Assembly: GCA_018432645.1 (NCBI GenBank)
Contig: JAHDSP010000398.1
Span: 1 to 5,421 of the forward strand
Origin: Bacteroidales bacterium
GTDB taxonomy: Bacteria > Bacteroidota > Bacteroidia > Bacteroidales > DTU049
Direction: 5' to 3'
DNA length: 5,421 nt
Below the pieces are notes generated by a model. The model did not search any database, was not told the DNA's origin, and worked only from the letters and a program-made list of their open reading frames with translations. The position numbers and the translations under genes are program-made. Below are positions 1 through 5,421 of the stretch, one piece after another; within the stretch, counting starts at the first letter, position 1, and the number at the start of each line of letters is the position of its first letter.

Positions 1-1
1 A

Positions 2-136
2 TTACATATTGATAATTTGTTTGCTCTGCCTCATATAGGCTATTACACAAATGAAGCATTAGAGAGACGAGCAGATATAGGTATTAGAAATTTAATTAAT
101 TATTTAAATGGAAATGTTACTAATGAAGTGTGCTAG
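2..136 (+). CDS. D-isomer-specific 2-hydroxyacid dehydrogenase, C-terminal end (partial)
   Basis: This is the last 44 codons of a gene that enters from the left edge, read in the only frame that stays open to the TAG at 134-136. The peptide contains PHIGYYTNEAL followed by IRNLINYLNGN and ends in NEVC. In D-isomer-specific 2-hydroxyacid dehydrogenases (D-lactate dehydrogenase, phosphoglycerate dehydrogenase and relatives) the C-terminal 'PHI' block carries the catalytic histidine. It is followed by a helix containing 'EA', and then by a helix ending in a 'FLxGN' tail that closes the protein; the visible pattern and length to the stop fit this. These cytoplasmic enzymes reduce 2-keto acids to D-2-hydroxy acids with NAD(P)H. 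The substrate cannot be told from the tail. The stop is immediately followed by the purine-rich repeat block, but the ending looks natural and not truncated. Seen: motif and stop. Family assignment: inferred from a short fragment. Confidence 0.72.
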   Translation, partial: LHIDNLFALPHIGYYTNEALERRADIGIRNLINYLNGNVTNEVC

Positions 137-193
137 GAGACGGAGTGAGTGGGAGAAATGGTGATGGGGAGAAAAGGAGACGGGGAGACGGGG
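136..193 (+). repeat. GGAGAC/GGGG repeats with G-quadruplex potential
   Basis: The word GGAGACGG occurs at 136-143 and 176-183. GGGGAGACGGGG fills 182-193, so the unit GGAGAC is in tandem across 176-189 apart from two extra G. Four G-runs lie on the + strand at 151-153, 166-169, 182-185 and 190-193, separated by loops of 12, 12 and 4 bases. This could fold into a loose G-quadruplex using three G tiers, although the two 12-base loops are longer than the usual strict limit of about 7. As RNA it would lie in the 3' trailer of the dehydrogenase transcript or in a long 5' leader of the cyclase gene. The G-runs are seen; folding is inferred. Confidence 0.55.
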
Positions 194-260
194 AGAGAAT
201 AAGTGATGAGTGATAAATGATAGGTGATAAGTGATAAGTGATGAGAAACTGGGAGAAATG
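150..260 (+). repeat. Pair of 11-base direct repeats, TGGGAGAAATG
   Basis: TGGGAGAAATG is present identically at 150-160 and 250-260, flanking the G-run repeats and the heptamer array; the copies start exactly 100 bases apart. Each is followed within about 10 bases by a GGTGATG word (160-166 and 268-274), so the two ends of the block look like copies of a similar segment. This may reflect an old duplication of the low-complexity sequence. Flanking direct repeats could also suggest a target-site duplication, but nothing between them resembles an insertion sequence: it has no terminal inverted repeats and no coding capacity. Confidence 0.6.
203..244 (+). repeat. Six tandem 7-base repeats, consensus GTGATRA
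   Basis: Six contiguous heptamers run without a gap: GTGATGA (203), GTGATAA (210), ATGATAG (217), GTGATAA (224), GTGATAA (231) and GTGATGA (238). Four variants differ by one or two bases, so the array is slightly decayed and not freshly expanded. Because 7 is not a multiple of 3 and each unit carries TGA or TAA, the array stops translation in all three + frames within about 20 bases. The opposite strand has no stop codon in it. Heptameric short tandem repeats of this general kind are well known in intergenic DNA of filamentous cyanobacteria; I do not know of a named family with this unit in Bacteroidota. Confidence 0.8.
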
Positions 261-310
261 TAGAATGGGTGATGATGAGTGGGTTGTTAGTTTAATTTGT
301 AAATAAATCT

Positions 311-3300
311 ATGAGTAAAAAAATAAAATTCATTAATTTATACTTAATAATAAGTTTAAATTTTTTATTACTAGTTTGTTCATTATCTGGACAGAGTATA
401 GCTAGATGGGGTTTGCCATTTATTAAAAATTATTATCCGTATGAATATAATGGATATTCTCAAAATTGGGATATTACTTTTGATAGTACAGGTATATTAT
501 GGTTAGCAAATGGTGATGGACTGATGAGCTTCGATGGTATCAACTGGCATAAATATTTTTTGCCAAATAATGATGCTATTGCTAGCATTGTCATTGATAA
601 TGACAGAATATATGTGGGTTCTAAAAATGAATTTGGGTATTTCCTGATTTCTAATCCTAAAACTTATAAATATGTCTCATTAACTAATAAAGCTAAAAAT
701 TTATCTTTTTCAAATGACTATTTTTTGAGTACTGCTAAAACAAATTATGGAATTTATCTATCAGATAATAATAGCGTTGTTAGATTAATAAAAGATAAAG
801 TAGATGTGCTTTTTACTAATGTCAAAGGGAATCTTATTAATTTTAATAATTCAGCTTTTTTTTATAATCCAAAGACAGGTTTATACCTTTTGTCTGGTTC
901 TAAATTATTATATATCAAAGGAAACTATCCTCTAAATAGTCAAATATTTATGTTTTTGCCATATGCCAATGATACATTGTTAATAATCGACGCTGCAGCT
1001 GGTATATATAAAGGCATTTTAAATATAGATAATATCGCATCACCTACATTAAACATCGAAGAAATAGATTTCTCCTTTGAAAAAGAATTATTGCAAAATA
1101 GCATATTAGATGCTAAAAAATCTTCTGATAGTTATATTTTTTCAACTTATTTCGGTGGCACCTATGTGTATGATTTAGATTTTAATTTACAATATATTCT
1201 TAATCATTCTTCACAACTTATTAGTTTAACGCATAATAAAATAGCATTGGATCCTAATGAAAATATATGGCTAGCAATGGACTATGGAATAGCCAAAATA
1301 AATACTCATAATCCTTTTACGTTATTATCAAAAGTGCATGGGCTCACTACTTCTATTTTGGATGTAATTTTTTTTAATAATAAATTAATCGCAGGAGGAT
1401 GGACTAATTTATTTGTAGAAGAAATAGATAAAAGTACAAATTATTTCAAAAAAATATCAATAGATAATATCTGCTGGCAATTAAAAAAAATAAAATTTGA
1501 TAAAGATAGTTTTGTAATCGTAGCATCTAATATAGGATTGTATGCATTAGATTATAAGAATAACATTATACCTATAGATACTGGTAATTTTCGTACTATA
1601 AATGTAACGACCTCGCCTACATACTTCACTGCTACTACAGAAAACTTTTTCAATATTTATTATTATAAAAATAAAAAATTTGTAAAAACATTATCTCTCC
1701 CACTACCAGTAGGCATTACTTTTTCTAATATAAATTTTAAGAGTTCAGATAGTTCTTATGTTCATTATATTTCTTGTGATGAGCCCAAAATTATTAAAAT
1801 AACTACTTCTAATGATTTGCAAGAAATGCAAGTATTAGATTTGCCATCAAAAAAAGTATTTTCTTCTGGTTATTTATTAGAAAAAGACCAAAATAATATA
1901 TTGGTTTATTCTCCAAACAATATTTGGCGATTAAACATTAATAACGATAAAATAACATTAGCAGAACCTGCTTTAAGGAATTTTTATGATTCATTACATT
2001 TTATAAATATCATGAAAATTTTTGGTGATACCATTTGGCTACAGACCTCATCTAAGCAATTACCTAATAAACCAATTTATTTAATGATGAGAGAAAATGG
2101 TAAATATGTTACTAAAAAAACTTTACAAATGTTTCATGAATTAGAAGTTTTGTCTATTAAAAAAGGTCCTAACGATAATATTCTATTTTCTACAGACGAC
2201 GGCATTTTTGTACTAAATCAAAAAAAATTATTTAAAAAATCTGCTCCCTTGAGATTATATGCTACATTAAATATAAATGCCAAAGATACTAACTATATAA
2301 TAACCAATTACTCTCTGATAGATACTACCATAAAAATACCTTATCCTCTTAATAAGCTCAGCATAGAGTGGCGAACTAACCTCATAGAAAGAGAGATGAC
2401 AAACAACATAAAATTTAGTTTTTATTTAGAAGGATATGATAGAGATTGGTCTGAATGGACTACACATCATAGTAGAGAATATAATAATTTGAAGCCAGGT
2501 AACTACACTTTTCATATAAAAGCTATCGATGAGAATGAACAAATCACAACCTTAGTTAATATACCCTTACACATCAATGTACCATTTTATAGGACGGTAG
2601 TTTCATATATTTTCTATGCTATTTTAGGTATTTTAGCTATTTATGCTATTGTATATTTTTCTAATAGATTGATATTGAGAAGAAATAAACTTTTAGAGGA
2701 ATATGCTCTTTCTAAAAATAAAGAAAACTTACAAAAAACCTTACAATTAGAAAAAGAAAAGGAAAAAGCTGATAGATTACTGATAAACATATTGCCAGTG
2801 AGGGTGGCAAATGAATTAAAAGAAACAGGTAAGGTAGAAGCTGAGTTTTATTCTTCTGTATCCGTTATTTTTACTGATTTTACTTCTTTTAGTCAGTTAA
2901 GTGATCAATTAGATTCTGAATTAATCGTTAATAATCTAGATTATATATTTGGTAAATTCGATGAGATATGTGTGAGGAATAAACTAGAAAAATTAAAAAC
3001 TATTGGAGACTCTCATATGAGTGTAGGCGGCATACCTATTCGTAATCAAACTCATGCTATAGATACAGCATTGGCAGCACTAGAGATGCAACAATTTATC
3101 CAAAAATTTTATAAAATTAATCCAGAAAATGAGATATGGAAACTACGTATCGGCATTAATACTGGTGAAGTAGTAGCTGGTGTTGTAGGTAAAAGAAAAT
3201 TTGCTTTTGACATTTGGGGAGATACTGTAAATACCGCTAATCGATTACAAAGTTCTTGTGAAAGTAATAAAATTAATATCTCTGCTACTACATATGAACT

Positions 3301-3508
3301 ATTAAAAGACTTTTTTGAGGTAGAATATAGAGGAGAGATAACTATCAAATATAAAGGCCCCACTCCTATGTATTATTTGTTGAGAATAAAAGAAGAATAT
3401 TCTAATGATGATGAAGGATATAGACCTAATAAAGAATTTTGGGATAAATATAATACTCTAGTAGATTATTCTAGTCTTATAAATCTAGATAAATGGATAA
3501 GCAGTTAA
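311..3508 (+). CDS. Propeller/Y_Y_Y transmembrane sensor with class III adenylate cyclase
   Basis: Predicted inner-membrane receptor that makes cyclic AMP. Residues 1-28 form a signal peptide (basic KK, then a hydrophobic stretch 8-24). Residues about 30-640 are a large periplasmic beta-propeller region with two-component-regulator-propeller blades such as GILWLANGDGLMSFDG (61-76), NENIWLAMDYGIAKIN (316-331) and NDNILFSTDDGIFVLN (621-636). A Y_Y_Y domain follows at about 690-757 (FYLEGYDRDWSEW, then LKPGNYTFHIKA). One membrane helix spans 763-783 and a charged coiled coil about 785-825. RLLINILPVRVANELKETG (822-840) is the linker typical of class III cyclases. The catalytic domain (about 845-1025) keeps metal aspartates D856 and D900, adenine-selecting K896 and D967, and transition-state N974 and R978, so it should be active on ATP, probably as a homodimer. 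The start is the first ATG after an in-frame TAA at 293-295; no Shine-Dalgarno is visible. The ligand is unknown. A 40-residue tail follows the cyclase. Confidence 0.93.
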   Translation: MSKKIKFINLYLIISLNFLLLVCSLSGQSIARWGLPFIKNYYPYEYNGYSQNWDITFDSTGILWLANGDGLMSFDGINWHKYFLPNNDAIASIVIDNDRIYVGSKNEFGYFLISNPKTYKYVSLTNKAKNLSFSNDYFLSTAKTNYGIYLSDNNSVVRLIKDKVDVLFTNVKGNLINFNNSAFFYNPKTGLYLLSGSKLLYIKGNYPLNSQIFMFLPYANDTLLIIDAAAGIYKGILNIDNIASPTLNIEEIDFSFEKELLQNSILDAKKSSDSYIFSTYFGGTYVYDLDFNLQYILNHSSQLISLTHNKIALDPNENIWLAMDYGIAKINTHNPFTLLSKVHGLTTSILDVIFFNNKLIAGGWTNLFVEEIDKSTNYFKKISIDNICWQLKKIKFDKDSFVIVASNIGLYALDYKNNIIPIDTGNFRTINVTTSPTYFTATTENFFNIYYYKNKKFVKTLSLPLPVGITFSNINFKSSDSSYVHYISCDEPKIIKITTSNDLQEMQVLDLPSKKVFSSGYLLEKDQNNILVYSPNNIWRLNINNDKITLAEPALRNFYDSLHFINIMKIFGDTIWLQTSSKQLPNKPIYLMMRENGKYVTKKTLQMFHELEVLSIKKGPNDNILFSTDDGIFVLNQKKLFKKSAPLRLYATLNINAKDTNYIITNYSLIDTTIKIPYPLNKLSIEWRTNLIEREMTNNIKFSFYLEGYDRDWSEWTTHHSREYNNLKPGNYTFHIKAIDENEQITTLVNIPLHINVPFYRTVVSYIFYAILGILAIYAIVYFSNRLILRRNKLLEEYALSKNKENLQKTLQLEKEKEKADRLLINILPVRVANELKETGKVEAEFYSSVSVIFTDFTSFSQLSDQLDSELIVNNLDYIFGKFDEICVRNKLEKLKTIGDSHMSVGGIPIRNQTHAIDTALAALEMQQFIQKFYKINPENEIWKLRIGINTGEVVAGVVGKRKFAFDIWGDTVNTANRLQSSCESNKINISATTYELLKDFFEVEYRGEITIKYKGPTPMYYLLRIKEEYSNDDEGYRPNKEFWDKYNTLVDYSSLINLDKWISS

Positions 3509-3527
3509 TATTTTTAAGCAATTTTTT
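3509..3527 (+). other. 19-base spacer suggesting cotranscription of cyclase and synthase
   Basis: Only 19 A/T-dominated bases separate the cyclase stop (TAA, 3506-3508) from the synthase ATG. There is no inverted repeat, no room for a complete promoter and no Shine-Dalgarno motif. The short gap is compatible with a shared transcript. A promoter inside the end of the cyclase gene is not excluded. Confidence 0.5.
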
Positions 3528-5363
3528 ATGTGTGGAATAGCTGGTATCTATTGCTCAAATGCTAATGATGATTTTTTACAAAAAATTTATCCTTTTACTC
3601 GTAGCTTATCTCATAGAGGTAAAGATGCTAATCATTTTTTTATAAATCAAGATATTGCTCTTGGACATCAGCGATTGTCTATTATCGATCTCAGTGAAAA
3701 TGCTAATCAACCAATGACATCTATAAATGGTAGATATACTATTGTTTATAATGGAGAGCTATTCAATTATAATGATATCAAATATTATTTCTCTCATAAA
3801 TATCCTGAATCATTTAGGCAATTAAGATCGTATTCTGATACTGAGATGATACTAGAGCTTTTTGCCATGGAAGGAGAAACTGTCTTTGATAAACTAGATG
3901 GTATGTTTAGTATAGCTATTTGGGACCAAATAGATCAATCATTAGTTTTAGCTAGAGATCCCATTGGCATTAAACCATTATACTTTTCAAAATTTGACAA
4001 TTATTTTTGTTTTGCTTCTGAATTAAAAGCTTTCTATGAAATTTTACCTAATATATCTGTTGACGATATGGCTGTAGCTTACTACTTACATTTGGGATAT
4101 ATACCACATCCTTTTACTATTCTTTCTCAAGTAAAAAAATTCCCTGCGGGCCATTTTGCTAAAATAAAATATGATAATTTTGAGCTGCATCAATATCATT
4201 ATTGCGAAGTAATAAGAAATCAAAATATTAAGTATCCCAAAGCAAGAGAGCAGGTAAAACAAGCTATAGAAAAAGCTGTAAAAGGAGCACTCGTAAGTGA
4301 TGTGAAGATTGGAGTACTACTATCTGGAGGTATAGATAGCAGTTTAGTAGCTAGCATAGCTGCTATAAACCAAACTAATCCAATAACAGCATTTACTATT
4401 GAGCAAAAAGATAAAAATTTTAATGAAGGAGATTATGCTAGAAAAATAGCTAATTTCCTTGGCATAGAATATATGCCTCTAATGGTTGATTACGATTTTT
4501 TAACTCAAAATTTAGAAAATGTTCTGATAAAAATGGATGAACCATTAGCAGATTCTAGCTTTTTAGTTACTCATGCTATTAGCGATTTTGCAAGTAATTA
4601 TGTAAAAGTAGCTCTATCTGGTGATGGTGGGGATGAATTATTTATGGGCTACGGTATGTATAGATGGGCTAAAAGATTAACAAATCCAGTAGTTAGTATC
4701 CTAAAACCATTTGCTAGTGCTATATTCAAAAATATTCCTTCACATAGATTTAATCGATGGGGACAGTTTTTTGATATCAAAGAGAATTTGCATTCTAATA
4801 TTTTTTCAATTGAGAATAACTATTTCACTAGTTGGCAGCTAAAAGATTTATTAAATCAGGATTTTCAATTAAATTTCTCAAATATAAATATTGATGATGC
4901 TATTCTAAGGCAAGAATGGTTCGATTTTACCTATTATTTGCCAGATGATTTATTAGTGAAAGTAGATAGAGCTAGCATGGCAAACACTTTAGAACTTCGT
5001 CCACCATTATTGAGCACAGAGTTAGCAGATTTAGCATGGTCCATACCTGCAAAATATAAAATGCATGGTAATCAATTAAAAATAATGCTAAAAGATATTT
5101 TATCAGATTATCTACCCAGAGAGCTATATGATAGACCTAAAAAAGGGTTCGCTATTCCGTTGGCTAATTGGTGCCATAATGAGTTAAAAGATAATATTAC
5201 TACTTCATTGACTAATCACCAAAGCTCTATTTATAATTTTATAAATTATAATTTTGTAAATAGTTTAATTTCAAATTTTTATCATGAAAATATTGAATAT
5301 TTAGCAGGTAGAATATGGAATTTATATATATTAAATTATTATTTAGAATCTCATAAACTATGA
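3528..5363 (+). CDS. asnB: Glutamine-hydrolysing asparagine synthase family amidotransferase
   Basis: Uses glutamine and ATP to turn a carboxylate into an amide; in the classical reaction aspartate becomes asparagine. The N-terminal Ntn-type glutaminase domain (about 2-210) begins MCGIAG, so C2 is the nucleophile exposed after Met removal, which fixes the start. It also shows GHQRLSIID with R49, YNGELFN (74-80) and SDTE (103-106). The synthetase domain (about 235-600) has the PP-loop LSGGIDSS (265-272), LADSS (340-344), LSGDGGDELFMGY (363-375), VKVDRASMANTLELRPP (477-493) and RPKKGFAIP (536-544). All expected motifs are present and 611 residues is normal for the family. The gene starts 19 bases after the cyclase stop, with no Shine-Dalgarno, and its end overlaps a glycosyltransferase-like start. 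In sugar clusters such proteins (for example WbpS and WbtH) amidate uronic acids, so the true substrate may be a nucleotide sugar instead of free aspartate. Confidence 0.95.
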   Translation: MCGIAGIYCSNANDDFLQKIYPFTRSLSHRGKDANHFFINQDIALGHQRLSIIDLSENANQPMTSINGRYTIVYNGELFNYNDIKYYFSHKYPESFRQLRSYSDTEMILELFAMEGETVFDKLDGMFSIAIWDQIDQSLVLARDPIGIKPLYFSKFDNYFCFASELKAFYEILPNISVDDMAVAYYLHLGYIPHPFTILSQVKKFPAGHFAKIKYDNFELHQYHYCEVIRNQNIKYPKAREQVKQAIEKAVKGALVSDVKIGVLLSGGIDSSLVASIAAINQTNPITAFTIEQKDKNFNEGDYARKIANFLGIEYMPLMVDYDFLTQNLENVLIKMDEPLADSSFLVTHAISDFASNYVKVALSGDGGDELFMGYGMYRWAKRLTNPVVSILKPFASAIFKNIPSHRFNRWGQFFDIKENLHSNIFSIENNYFTSWQLKDLLNQDFQLNFSNINIDDAILRQEWFDFTYYLPDDLLVKVDRASMANTLELRPPLLSTELADLAWSIPAKYKMHGNQLKIMLKDILSDYLPRELYDRPKKGFAIPLANWCHNELKDNITTSLTNHQSSIYNFINYNFVNSLISNFYHENIEYLAGRIWNLYILNYYLESHKL

Positions 5364-5421
5364 ACCAAAATAGCAAAACCATTTTATATGTTACATACGA
5401 TGGATTGTCTGATCCAGTATC
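5360..5421 (+). CDS. Glycosyltransferase, N-terminal start (partial)
   Basis: The ATG at 5360-5362 overlaps the TGA stop of the asparagine synthase (5361-5363) as ATGA, a common arrangement for translational coupling. The 20 complete codons visible before the right edge encode MNQNSKTILYVTYDGLSDPV. A short basic start, a hydrophobic first beta strand (TILYVTYDG) and then GLSDP is the usual opening of GT-B-fold, family-4-type glycosyltransferases in Bacteroidota polysaccharide clusters, where the next residues are typically like GQSQ. Such enzymes work at the cytoplasmic membrane face and transfer a sugar from a nucleotide donor to a growing lipid-linked glycan. The donor-binding C-terminal domain is outside the window, so sugar and linkage cannot be judged. 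Reading frame and overlap are seen; the family is inferred from a short N-terminus. Confidence 0.72.
   Translation, partial: MNQNSKTILYVTYDGLSDPV

Larger units (their letters stand above)
137..284. repeat. C-depleted, purine-rich low-complexity intergenic block
   Basis: This block lies between the dehydrogenase stop and the leader of the sensor-cyclase gene. By hand count its 148 bases hold 64 G, 53 A, 27 T and 4 C, so 79% are purines and the + strand is almost free of C. The G+C content of about 46% is well above that of the surrounding coding DNA. The block is built from short related words (GGAGAC, GGGAGA, GTGATGA, GTGATAA) and has no ORF with a start codon on either strand. The remaining 26 bases before the next gene (285-310) are ordinary AT-rich leader. 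I see no inverted repeat with a T-run that would act as a terminator. What the block does, if anything, is unknown to me. Confidence 0.85.

Noticed and set aside
203..244. Replication-origin DnaA boxes, since the minus strand reads TTATCAC repeatedly
   Set aside because: The DnaA box is TTATNCACA. Here the unit runs TTATCACTT, which fails the 3' half, and neither neighbouring gene is an origin-associated gene.
137..286. A minus-strand coding region, because all three minus frames lack stop codons here
   Set aside because: The lack of stops follows from the near absence of C on the + strand. No ATG, GTG or TTG start exists on the minus strand in the block, so the openness is a compositional effect.
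285..310. A Bacteroidota-type promoter (TAnnTTTG at -7) for the sensor-cyclase
   Set aside because: TTAATTTG at 292-299 misses the consensus by one base. It would leave a leader of only a few bases, and no -33 TTTG lies at the right distance, so it cannot be supported.
311..394. A lipoprotein signal at the sensor N-terminus (LLVC, cysteine 23)
   Set aside because: The residue before the cysteine is V, whereas a lipobox needs G, A or S there. An ordinary signal peptide fits better.
856..1490. Eight-base homopolymers in the sensor part of the cyclase (T at 856-863 and 1368-1375, A at 1483-1490) as phase-variation tracts
   Set aside because: Runs of this length are expected in coding DNA this AT-rich, and the frame is intact through all three. 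Nothing else suggests switching.
3109..3363. An 84-codon open frame on the minus strand inside the cyclase domain
   Set aside because: It lies fully antisense to the conserved catalytic core of the cyclase (GINTGEVVAGVVG to YKG), and its translation shows no recognisable domain. It is a shadow of the real gene.

Overview
The window is strongly AT-rich outside one short intergenic stretch. It carries four genes on the + strand: the end of one, two complete, and the beginning of a fourth. Three things suggest a Bacteroidota (Bacteroidetes) genome: a very large propeller plus triple-tyrosine (Y_Y_Y) periplasmic sensor, A/T-rich leaders with no recognisable Shine-Dalgarno sequence, and a glycan-cluster pair of asparagine synthase and glycosyltransferase. 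The phylum is inferred from gene content only; there is no rRNA marker here.

Layout: positions 2-136 are the last 44 codons of a probable D-isomer-specific 2-hydroxyacid dehydrogenase. Positions 137-310 are intergenic and hold an unusual low-complexity block (137-284) with 64 G, 53 A, 27 T and only 4 C. Inside it are GGAGAC/GGGG repeats, six tandem copies of a 7-base unit (consensus GTGATRA), and an 11-base direct repeat whose copies start exactly 100 bases apart. Positions 311-3508 encode a 1065-residue transmembrane sensor: signal peptide, large beta-propeller region, Y_Y_Y domain, one membrane helix, coiled coil and class III nucleotidyl cyclase. Positions 3528-5363 encode a 611-residue glutamine-dependent asparagine synthase-family amidotransferase. 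At 5360 a third reading frame starts, overlapping the synthase stop by 4 bases; its first residues resemble a family-4-type glycosyltransferase.

The last three genes are tightly packed (19-base gap, then a 4-base ATGA overlap) and could be cotranscribed. The synthase and glycosyltransferase look like the start of a surface-polysaccharide or glycoconjugate cluster. The cyclase has the usual architecture of a Bacteroidota propeller/Y_Y_Y sensor, but with a cyclase in place of the histidine kinase, and it retains every residue expected of an ATP-using enzyme. A link between cAMP signalling and the downstream glycan genes is an inference from adjacency only. The most notable items are this sensor-cyclase and the strand-asymmetric repeat block in front of it. 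I found no mobile element, CRISPR array, RNA gene or clear terminator.
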